Below are positions 1-5,775 of a stretch of 5,775 nt of DNA, piece after piece. The DNA comes from Chromatiales bacterium. GTDB taxonomy: Bacteria; Pseudomonadota; Gammaproteobacteria; UBA6429. The stretch's first letter is position 1; the number at the start of each line of letters is the position of its first letter. A model generated the notes under the pieces. The model was not told where the DNA came from and made no database searches. It worked only from the letters and a program-made list of their open reading frames with translations. The stretch covers positions 1-5,775 of the forward strand of contig JALTJN010000228.1 in the NCBI GenBank assembly GCA_027076405.1, written 5' to 3'. The translations under genes and the position numbers were made by a program.

Positions 1-181
1 CATTTACAAGTGATGCAAGATATCGACCAGTTACCGTATCGCTACAGTCATCTATTATATAAAGGCGATAAAGTTCCTTAGGTGTATATTTAATGATGGA
101 TTTAATACAATCTTTTACATAACCAGGGGCATTATAAATGGGCAGGATAATGTCACTCGGGTGAGGAAATGACTGATTCAT
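1..181 (-). CDS. GT2-family glycosyltransferase, N-terminal fragment (cut by window edge)
   Basis: The first 60 codons are visible, starting at the ATG at 181-179 and running off the left edge. Residues 10-20 read DIILPIYNAPG, the opening beta strand and nucleotide-binding loop of a GT-A fold family 2 glycosyltransferase. Residues 42-48 read IIDDCSD, matching the IDD(x)S block that contacts the nucleotide-sugar. No signal peptide is seen, which fits a cytoplasmic or membrane-associated enzyme. The start lies 20 bases after the methyltransferase stop, so the two are probably co-transcribed. An in-frame TGA just upstream excludes a longer start. No convincing Shine-Dalgarno is visible, so translational coupling is possible. 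By eye about 18 of 39 aligned residues match the GT2 domain of the large glycosyltransferase at 2047-5775, so this gene may begin a similar protein. Donor and acceptor cannot be deduced. The family call is firm; total length and further domains are unknown. Confidence 0.88.
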   Translation of the reverse strand, partial: MNQSFPHPSDIILPIYNAPGYVKDCIKSIIKYTPKELYRLYIIDDCSDTVTGRYLASLVN

Positions 182-201
182 TATTCGATAATGCCGTCAG
201 T

Positions 202-1743
202 TTATCTTGTAACGCCATGATTAGAAGAAAAGAATTTCTCATGTGGGTTCAAAATTGATTCTATTCTGTTTGTTGCATTCCCGCTAATATCGACAATAGC
301 AACTAATTCTTTATAAATTGGCACAGTAAAATCAATATTTTTTTTGTTCGAATGTTTGTCCGCCTTCCATTCATGCTGGTCAATTTCAGAGTCTAGGTTA
401 TGTATATTTGGGTCTTGGCTGCTAGTCACAGGATGAAGCCCATAAAGAGAGAAGTTCATTATCTGTCCATCAGAAACCATAGGCATCAACATATTGTGGA
501 ACTCAAGTTGGGTCATATGGTTAGGGTGACCTCTCCAGTTTGACCAGAAGAGTTTAAGCCCATGTTCAAAAAGATAAGGATCAGCATCGTAATATGGTTG
601 CCTTATTAGTAAAAAATCATCTACTATAGTGCATGCTTTTTTAACAATCTCATTAACGTCTTGTATGTTAGGAATGTGTTCAAGAAAATGATGCATTATG
701 CCAAATCTAACATTAGCATTGAGCTGGATTTTTGTTATATCGCATGCTATTGCATCAAAGCCCTTTTCTGTTGTTAGTTTTATTTTTTCGGGATTAATAT
801 CAAGGCCTAAGCCTTTTCCTTCCGCCTGAAACATCTTTCCATATCTTTCAAGAGAGCCTCCTCCGCTACATCCAAAATCCACGAACTCATAACCATTAGC
901 GTCTATAATGTTGGGATTAGATTTTTCTTTTATTTTCGTAATTGTCGTGCGCTTATGTTCATTAGCTGGTGAGTGAGACTTAGGTTTTCGTAGTACTACA
1001 TGGAATTCGTTGGTCATAAAGCTAGGTTCATCTATATCTATTAGATTAAGGTTTATTTTATTGATTTCATCTAACTCATCAATCAGCTCAAAAAAAGAGC
1101 TGCTGGTATAAACATGACAATGGACATCGGCATAATTTTCCATCGAATGCTTTCTTGCAACATCAATGGCTTTATTTAAAGAAAATCGCTTGGTGTTAAT
1201 TTTTTCTTTATAATTGTTGTTCCATGCGTCTTTTGAAGAGACTGATTTATGATAGTAAAAATGTTCAAGAATATTATAAAAACTAGGTCTAACTACTTGC
1301 TCTTCATTGTTTCGTAAAAGATCAATAATGGTTGTGTTTCTTCTGGCTATATCAAATGTATATCGTTTATCCGGGACTGATAGAAATAAATATCCCCCAG
1401 AGGACAGTATATTATAAATTTCATCAAGCCATCTAATAGTATCTGGAATATGCTCAATAACATGATTTGCAATAACCAAATCAAAACGATCTTGAATATA
1501 TTTTGAATATTCTGTCGTAGGGCAGACGTAATCTACATTGACAAGATTCTCTAATTTGTACCTAGGATTGTGATCTCCTTTTGTAGCCAACTCTTCTTTT
1601 GATGTGAAATCAAGGAACTTTATATGATGATCCTTCGGGTTGTAAGTAGGGGAGTCAAGTGCGCCAATTTCTAATGTAAGTGAATTCTTTATATCAACGT
1701 ATGATTCAATTTTCTTTTTTCTACTATCTGTTATCTGTGCCAT
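202..1743 (-). CDS. tandem-domain SAM-dependent methyltransferase
   Basis: This is a complete 513-residue protein with two class I (Rossmann-fold) SAM-dependent methyltransferase domains in series. Domain 1 spans about residues 15-255. Its motif I is TLEIGALDSPTY (23-34), the post-motif II strand is DLVIANHVIEHIPD (88-101), and GGYLFLSVPDKRYTFD (116-131) follows. The VPDKRYTFD block is typical of methyltransferases found in polysaccharide clusters. Domain 2 spans about 285-440, with motif I VDFGCSGGGS (287-296), acidic residue D315 in GLGLDINPEKI for the SAM ribose, D335, and FLEHIPN (353-359). The tail (440-513) is polar and unassigned. No signal peptide or membrane segment is visible, so it is likely cytosolic. 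The ATG is preceded by GGAG at 7 bases. Context suggests it methylates a sugar or the end of a growing glycan; the substrate is inferred only. Both SAM loops look intact, so neither half is an obvious dead copy. Confidence 0.9.
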   Translation of the reverse strand: MAQITDSRKKKIESYVDIKNSLTLEIGALDSPTYNPKDHHIKFLDFTSKEELATKGDHNPRYKLENLVNVDYVCPTTEYSKYIQDRFDLVIANHVIEHIPDTIRWLDEIYNILSSGGYLFLSVPDKRYTFDIARRNTTIIDLLRNNEEQVVRPSFYNILEHFYYHKSVSSKDAWNNNYKEKINTKRFSLNKAIDVARKHSMENYADVHCHVYTSSSFFELIDELDEINKINLNLIDIDEPSFMTNEFHVVLRKPKSHSPANEHKRTTITKIKEKSNPNIIDANGYEFVDFGCSGGGSLERYGKMFQAEGKGLGLDINPEKIKLTTEKGFDAIACDITKIQLNANVRFGIMHHFLEHIPNIQDVNEIVKKACTIVDDFLLIRQPYYDADPYLFEHGLKLFWSNWRGHPNHMTQLEFHNMLMPMVSDGQIMNFSLYGLHPVTSSQDPNIHNLDSEIDQHEWKADKHSNKKNIDFTVPIYKELVAIVDISGNATNRIESILNPHEKFFSSNHGVTR

Positions 1744-1750
1744 TTAAATT

Positions 1751-1754
1751 CTCC
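1751..1754 (-). promoter_or_regulatory. ribosome binding site of the tandem methyltransferase gene
   Basis: On the minus strand GGAG lies 7 bases before the ATG at 1743-1741 (GGAG, AATTTAA, ATG). This is near-ideal Shine-Dalgarno spacing and fixes the start of the methyltransferase. Confidence 0.75.
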
Positions 1755-1772
1755 AATTGAAAAAAGAAACAC

Positions 1773-1801
1773 AATATAAATCTATTTTATAATATAGCCA
1801 A
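1773..1801 (-). promoter_or_regulatory. candidate sigma-70 promoter for the methyltransferase gene
   Basis: On the minus strand a -35-like TTGGCT (1801-1796, 4 of 6 consensus bases) is separated by exactly 17 bases from a -10-like TATATT (1778-1773, 5 of 6). Transcription would begin near 1766, leaving a short leader of about 23 bases that contains the GGAG ribosome binding site. The layout is self-consistent, but the region is AT-rich and such matches arise by chance. If real, it would let the methyltransferase and the following glycosyltransferase be transcribed despite the palindromic insertion upstream. Confidence 0.45.
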
Positions 1802-1871
1802 GCTGGGTTTACGTGTTTGACTCTCTCGCGGCGTCTTCTTTCTTCAAAAGAAAATATTTAACTATAAACTA

Positions 1872-1877
1872 CATAAG
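1872..1877. repeat. left copy of putative target-site duplication (CATAAG)
   Basis: CATAAG abuts the left end of the palindromic element and recurs at its right end (2037-2042). The last G can belong to either the duplication or the inverted repeat. The duplication is therefore 6 bp with 17-bp inverted repeats, or 4 bp (ATAA) with 18-bp inverted repeats. Confidence 0.65.
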
Positions 1878-1894
1878 GGCACCTCTATTAATTC
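1877..1894 (+). repeat. left terminal inverted repeat of the MITE-like element
   Basis: GGGCACCTCTATTAATTC, 18 bases, is the perfect reverse complement of 2020-2037. Confidence 0.9.
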
Positions 1895-1936
1895 ATGGAT
1901 GAGCATCTTGAGCCCAAAATATCCAATAGCTGCGTT

Positions 1937-1977
1937 GCTAAGCACTTGCAATAGAATAGCTACTACAAGCGCTTAGC
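1937..1977. repeat. central hairpin of the MITE-like element
   Basis: GCTAAGCACTTG (1937-1948) and CAAGCGCTTAGC (1966-1977) form a 12-bp stem around a 17-base loop, with one mismatch. In RNA from the minus strand, the direction of the genes, the mismatch becomes a U-G wobble and the stem is fully paired. Its centre (1957) is also the centre of the whole element, so it is the tip of one long hairpin. Confidence 0.75.
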
Positions 1978-2019
1978 GCCTTGCTCTTGAATATTTTAAA
2001 TCTCAATCTGTCTCACCCA

Positions 2020-2037
2020 GAATTAATAGAGGTGCCC
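2020..2037 (-). repeat. right terminal inverted repeat of the MITE-like element
   Basis: GAATTAATAGAGGTGCCC on the plus strand is the perfect inverted copy of 1877-1894. Confidence 0.9.
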
Positions 2038-2042
2038 ATAAG
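2037..2042. repeat. right copy of putative target-site duplication (CATAAG)
   Basis: This exact copy of the CATAAG at 1872-1877 directly abuts the right inverted repeat. It lies 4 bases from the stop codon of the large glycosyltransferase (TAA at 2049-2047), so the element inserted immediately outside the reading frame. Confidence 0.65.
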
Positions 2043-2046
2043 ACAT

Positions 2047-5000
2047 TTAGTTCTCTAGTAATTCTTGATAGATTCTAAAAAAATCCTCAGCTCTTTGTTG
2101 TAGGCAGTAGTGCATAGTTAAATCTAGAAATGCTGCTTTGCTAAGTCTTGAGCGTAAGTCTTTGTTATCAATCATTAGTTTAAGTGCATGGTGCCATGCC
2201 TCGATGGAGTTATCAACGATCAGGGAATTGTTACCATTTTTGGCAACTACTCGATATGGTTCAATGTTAGAGCAAATAATTGGCAGCCCAAGAGCCGCAT
2301 AGTCAAGAAATTTTATATAACTCTTTTTTCGGTTAAAATCTGTGTTAGCTAGAGGAATCACACCTATGTGCCATCTTTTTTGTTTGCGAAACCAAGAGAC
2401 AAATTCAGGGTAGTTGCCGCTTTTGAAATCGTTGTAATGTTGTCCGAACTCTAAACTTCCGTCTGAAGCACCGCCAACCACCTCAAAAATCACCTCATCT
2501 CCATATTCTTCTTCAATTTTTCCCCATGCTTCTTTTATCACATGCAGGTCATTTTCATGAGTTCTTGTTCCCATATAAAGAATGCGTAGCGGATTGTTTT
2601 CTTCTGGTGCCTTTGGTTGAATGTATCTATCTCCTTTTTGGTTTAACCAAAGGTTTTCATCATGAGCATTTGGAACACAGGTAATATTCGCATTCCATTG
2701 TTTAAAGCTATCTCTTAATACTGGCGACGAAGTAATAACATGATCTGCCGCTTGAATAATGAGTTTTAATGCCTTTAATTCTTCATCGGGCAAAGCTTTG
2801 TGTCCGCATTCATGCATTCTAAATAAGTCATCATCTATTTCGTGTGCTAATTTTATATTATGATTTTGGCAAAATTTTATAACTGAAGCAGATAATAGAG
2901 TATTTTTTATGCTATTTCGTTGCACTACACAAATATCCGCTTCAGTGTTTTTCAAATCATCAAGATTATAGATTATTTGAATCTTTAATTTATTATTGAG
3001 ACTAGGGTGCTGAAGAGTTTTCAATAGTCGAATATATGCGGATCCTGCTGGCTCAATTCCATCACCCATAACGCAAGGCCATATTGCAATACGTATAACC
3101 CTATCGTTTTTGTTTTTTATGCTTTTTTCGCCCAGGGCAGCAATTGTTTTAGGGCTTGCACGCAATTTCTTCTCTGCTAGGGCCATTCTGAATAGCGATA
3201 ATTCTGATAATGATGCACCTTCGACGCTAAATGACTTGGCTGTTTCAATGCCTCGTTTTTTGCAGCGTTTAAGAAGTTCACTATCTTCAATCATTCGCAA
3301 TAAGTTTGTAAGCATTTCATCTTCATTGCTTGTATCAACAATCAGTGAGTTTTCTTCATGAATTGCATACTCATATACTCCGCCCTTTGAGGGCAAAATA
3401 ACTGCACACCCACAGGCCATAGCTTCAAGGCCTGTACGGCCAAATGCTTGGTATGTTGAAAAGTCAACAAAGACATCAGATTCGCGAAGTAAATCTGCTA
3501 CTTCTTCACGGGTGAGTACGCCGCGATTTTCAAAATTAACATTAACCGGGTTTGCAATATCTCTCTTTAGTGTCTCTAGTTCATTGTTATTGCATCCGAA
3601 TATAATAATGTTTACTTTGACGTCTAATAGTGCTTTTACATTTGACAGTACTAGCATAGTCTCCAACGGCGCACGGCGTGGTGAATTTGGACGGACCATA
3701 GCACTTATAGTGATAACTCTATTTGTTGTTTCTTTTTCTGGTAATGGGTAATAAATATCATGATCAATGCTTGGCTTTACTTTATGCACAAGGCAACCGT
3801 GCTTTTCTTCTACAGTGCGGCAAATCCAATTTGTTTTTGCAAACAGCAACATATCTTTAATACAGGTATAGGAGTCAAAAGCAATAGTCCATTTCTCAGA
3901 GCCTCTTTCGAAAAACCAGGGTTCATAATCCTGAATGTAATAGGCAGTAAGTATGTCTGGGTTAGAGTGTACAATTTGTTTAATCATTGCAGGGGTTGAG
4001 AAAAGCGTGGCCACAACAATATCGAACCCCACTGCTAGTTGTTGGAGTTCAGTATCATCTTTATAAAAGATAAAATAATTGTTAGATGAATATTGTTTAG
4101 GGTAGTTTTTCTTAAAGTATTTCTCATACTCTTTTGTCGTTGCAACTTTAGCGTCTACACCAAAAGACCGCATGCCTGTGACCTCTTGAACTACAGAATG
4201 AGCGCCACCACCACCGCCACGGACAGGCATAAGAAATAGAATATGCATTTTATTATTGCCAATCGAAGAGGAAGGTGTTTTTTCCTTGAAATAATCGTCA
4301 AGCCTTTTGCGTATATCAGCCAAAGCTTTGCTTTCTTTTAATGCTTGAGTGCCATTGTTGATCTTATCAGGTCCATGTTTTAATTTTAATGCTTTGCCTC
4401 CTTCCTTAGACAGGGCTGCGCGCCGACTATGGCTATAGCTTTTGGACTTAGAGTGATAGACATAACCATGATCTGCTATTGCTAAGCTAAAACCGGCATC
4501 AATAGCACGTAGACAGTAATCATTTTCTTCACCAAATCCTTTAGGGAATGCTTTTTCATCCAAAAAGCCTATACTGTCTATAACGCTGCGTTTAATAGCA
4601 AAACAAAATCCATTAACGAAAGAAACTTGTGGAAAACGTCGTTCAGAAATCTGATATATCAATTCAGACATTTGATTGACATCATAACCATTAGGCAGCT
4701 TATTTATAGCCCAATCGCCACTATCATCAAACCTTTGTGGCACTGACTGCCAGCTTGCGGCATTAGATAGTGGGCCGATAATCCCGATGTTTTGGTCACT
4801 TTCACCACAGTCTACAAGTGTATTTATCCAAAGCCTGGGTACAATGGTGTCACTATTTAATAAAATCACATAGTCAGCAGTGCTCGCCTGAAGCCCTTTA
4901 TTTGCTGCTTTGGTGTAACCTTGAGCTACATCGTTTTCTATTAATATCACATTCTCATTGGCCTTCGAAAAATCATGTAAATATGCTGTTGTTTTAGTCG

Positions 5001-5775
5001 ATGACCCATCATTAATTATAAATAAATAATAGATTTGCGGTGTATTAAGCAGGATCGAATTAAGGCACTTTTTTACATCGTCGAGAGCATTATGTACGCA
5101 TACGATGATATCTATTTCTAAGTTTTCTGAAAATGCCTTTGTCTCTTCTTTAACATTATTTGGTTCTGTAATCAGTGGCTTTTGTGGGCCACAATTAATA
5201 ACCAATTTGTTATCAAGAGCATCTAATACATGAACGTGCATTGGTTGTTTTGTTGCTTTGAAGGCGTGATATCTATCCCTTACCTTTTTTAAGTAATCAG
5301 TTGCCATTGCTGGCTTCTTCTTAAAAAGAAGATTATGTTTTAGTGAAAATACAGCATTACCAAACAGCCACCGACGAGAAGTGACTAGTGAATCTACTCC
5401 GTTAAGGAGCTGTTTAATTATTTCATCTTGTCTTGATATGTATTGTTCTATTCCTATAACCCCTTTTTTGACAAGTTTTAATTGTAATGTCTGTTGTTCA
5501 AGTTGTTGCTTTAACTCAACTTCCATTTTAAAAGCCGCTTCCTGCGCGTCGTTAGCTATTTGGTCTTTCTGATTAAGCTGTTGAGTGAGGTCTGTTTTCT
5601 GTTGTTCGAACTGCTGCTTTAGATCAGCCTCTGCCTTGGTGGCACTATCCTGTGCTGCTTTAGCATTCTTCTCCGCTTGATGGAGCTTTTGTGTGAGCTC
5701 TTTTTTCTGTTGTTCGAGCTGCTGCTTTAGATCAGCCTCTACCTTGGTGGCACTATCCTGTACTGCTTTAGTATT
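2047..5775 (-). CDS. multi-domain glycosyltransferase (coiled coil, GT2, GT4, GT4), 5' end outside window
   Basis: The frame is open from the right edge to the TAA at 2049-2047, giving 1242 visible residues; the true start is beyond 5775. Positions below count from the internal Met at 5526. Residues -83 to about 45 are a Gln/Lys/Glu/Ala/Leu-rich coiled coil with a 36-residue repeat. A GT2 (GT-A) domain spans about 137-365, with NDGSS (172-176), LNSDT (223-227, the metal/donor acidic site) and GEENDYCLR (332-340, the usual ED-type catalytic region). The first GT4 (GT-B) domain spans about 427-785, with a glycine-rich loop (RGGGGGAHS, 436-444) and FGRTGLEAMACG (695-706, catalytic-type E701). 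The second GT-B domain spans about 810-1155, with MGTRTHENDLH (985-995) and IKFLDYAALGLP (1071-1082), where Asp1075 stands at the usual Glu. No membrane segment is seen. It probably adds several sugars to a surface glycan; donors and linkages are unknown. Confidence 0.92.
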   Translation of the reverse strand, partial: NTKAVQDSATKVEADLKQQLEQQKKELTQKLHQAEKNAKAAQDSATKAEADLKQQFEQQKTDLTQQLNQKDQIANDAQEAAFKMEVELKQQLEQQTLQLKLVKKGVIGIEQYISRQDEIIKQLLNGVDSLVTSRRWLFGNAVFSLKHNLLFKKKPAMATDYLKKVRDRYHAFKATKQPMHVHVLDALDNKLVINCGPQKPLITEPNNVKEETKAFSENLEIDIIVCVHNALDDVKKCLNSILLNTPQIYYLFIINDGSSTKTTAYLHDFSKANENVILIENDVAQGYTKAANKGLQASTADYVILLNSDTIVPRLWINTLVDCGESDQNIGIIGPLSNAASWQSVPQRFDDSGDWAINKLPNGYDVNQMSELIYQISERRFPQVSFVNGFCFAIKRSVIDSIGFLDEKAFPKGFGEENDYCLRAIDAGFSLAIADHGYVYHSKSKSYSHSRRAALSKEGGKALKLKHGPDKINNGTQALKESKALADIRKRLDDYFKEKTPSSSIGNNKMHILFLMPVRGGGGGAHSVVQEVTGMRSFGVDAKVATTKEYEKYFKKNYPKQYSSNNYFIFYKDDTELQQLAVGFDIVVATLFSTPAMIKQIVHSNPDILTAYYIQDYEPWFFERGSEKWTIAFDSYTCIKDMLLFAKTNWICRTVEEKHGCLVHKVKPSIDHDIYYPLPEKETTNRVITISAMVRPNSPRRAPLETMLVLSNVKALLDVKVNIIIFGCNNNELETLKRDIANPVNVNFENRGVLTREEVADLLRESDVFVDFSTYQAFGRTGLEAMACGCAVILPSKGGVYEYAIHEENSLIVDTSNEDEMLTNLLRMIEDSELLKRCKKRGIETAKSFSVEGASLSELSLFRMALAEKKLRASPKTIAALGEKSIKNKNDRVIRIAIWPCVMGDGIEPAGSAYIRLLKTLQHPSLNNKLKIQIIYNLDDLKNTEADICVVQRNSIKNTLLSASVIKFCQNHNIKLAHEIDDDLFRMHECGHKALPDEELKALKLIIQAADHVITSSPVLRDSFKQWNANITCVPNAHDENLWLNQKGDRYIQPKAPEENNPLRILYMGTRTHENDLHVIKEAWGKIEEEYGDEVIFEVVGGASDGSLEFGQHYNDFKSGNYPEFVSWFRKQKRWHIGVIPLANTDFNRKKSYIKFLDYAALGLPIICSNIEPYRVVAKNGNNSLIVDNSIEAWHHALKLMIDNKDLRSRLSKAAFLDLTMHYCLQQRAEDFFRIYQELLEN
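5491..5775 (-). repeat. 108-bp in-frame tandem repeat encoding a 36-residue coiled-coil unit
   Basis: Two full copies (5775-5668 and 5667-5560) match at 91 of 108 bases by my count. The first 72 bases of each differ at only 5 positions or fewer. A diverged third copy covers at least 5559-5491. Each unit encodes DSATK, then EADLKQQ(L/F)EQQ, then (D/E)LTQ(Q/K)L; the third has KMEVELKQQLEQQ. Hydrophobic or Ala positions are spaced 4-3, 4-4-3, 4-4-3, 4-3, that is two heptads plus two hendecads, summing to 36. The array reaches the right edge, so the total copy number is unknown. Confidence 0.88.

Larger units (their letters stand above)
1877..2037. mobile_element. MITE-like 161-bp palindromic element
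   Basis: The element is bounded by perfect 18-bp inverted repeats: GGGCACCTCTATTAATTC at 1877-1894 and its reverse complement at 2020-2037. The complementarity continues imperfectly inward to the centre near 1957. After each end come related blocks TGGATGAG and TGGGTGAG, then TTGAG, then AAAATAT, then GCTAAGC, each read inward on its own strand. The element carries no gene. Short length, terminal inverted repeats, no transposase and a flanking direct repeat (CATAAG) together fit a miniature inverted-repeat transposable element mobilised in trans. I cannot assign a parent IS family from sequence alone. It sits in the spacer between the large glycosyltransferase and the methyltransferase, a few bases after the former's stop. 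Transcribed from the minus strand, it could form a long imperfect RNA hairpin that may affect mRNA processing or read-through. Confidence 0.82.

Noticed and set aside
1839..1853. Small AT-rich hairpin TTTCTT-CAA-AAGAAA
   Set aside because: It has six weak pairs and a three-base loop with no T-tract on either strand; this is expected by chance in AT-rich spacer DNA.
1877..2037. The palindrome as an intrinsic transcription terminator of the large glycosyltransferase gene
   Set aside because: The stem is long, but it is not followed by a run of T on the minus strand (TTATGTAGTTTATAG follows) and the palindrome is better explained as a mobile element. Partial termination cannot be excluded.
3110..3999. 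Plus-strand open frames of about 80 codons at 3110-3361, 3512-3751 and 3760-3999
   Set aside because: They lie antisense inside the glycosyltransferase frame, have low-complexity Ser/Leu/Phe-rich translations, show no recognisable domain and are explained by the codon composition of the opposite strand.
5381..5572. Plus-strand open frame rich in Cys and Ser
   Set aside because: It is the antisense of the coiled-coil repeat; its Cys and Ser residues are the complement of Gln, Ala and Glu codons. There is no independent evidence of coding.
5491..5775. CRISPR-like or VNTR non-coding array
   Set aside because: The repeats are contiguous 108-bp units without spacers, stay in frame with the glycosyltransferase and encode a regular coiled coil, so they are coding repeats.
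1..5775. tRNA, rRNA, riboswitch or phage genes
   Set aside because: Apart from the 303-bp spacer and a 20-base gap, the window is covered by coding sequence. I saw no cloverleaf, rRNA-like block or known riboswitch core in the spacer.

Overview
This 5775-base window looks like part of a surface-polysaccharide (O-antigen or capsule type) biosynthesis cluster. The DNA is AT-rich and the genes resemble those of Gram-negative, probably gammaproteobacterial, genomes. That placement is inference: no taxonomic marker gene is present. Every gene I can support lies on the minus strand, so transcription runs from high to low coordinates.

From right to left: (1) 5775 to 2047 is the 3' part of a very large glycosyltransferase gene whose start lies outside the window. 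It encodes a coiled coil built on a 36-residue (108-bp) tandem repeat, then a GT2-type domain and two GT4-type (GT-B) domains. (2) 2046 to 1744 is a 303-bp spacer. It holds a 161-bp imperfect palindrome with 18-bp perfect terminal inverted repeats and a flanking CATAAG duplication, which is the architecture of a MITE. After it come a plausible sigma-70 promoter and a good ribosome binding site. (3) 1743 to 202 encodes a 513-residue protein with two successive SAM-dependent methyltransferase domains. (4) 181 to 1 is the first 60 codons of another GT2-type glycosyltransferase, cut by the left edge.

Together these proteins could extend and methylate a glycan. A multi-domain transferase would add sugars, the tandem methyltransferase would modify the chain or its end, and the last glycosyltransferase would add a further residue. 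The sugars and linkages cannot be read from sequence.

The two most interesting points are the repeat-built coiled coil attached to the multi-domain glycosyltransferase, a candidate length-variable spacer or ruler, and the palindromic element inserted 4 to 9 bp beyond that gene's stop codon, inside the transcription unit.
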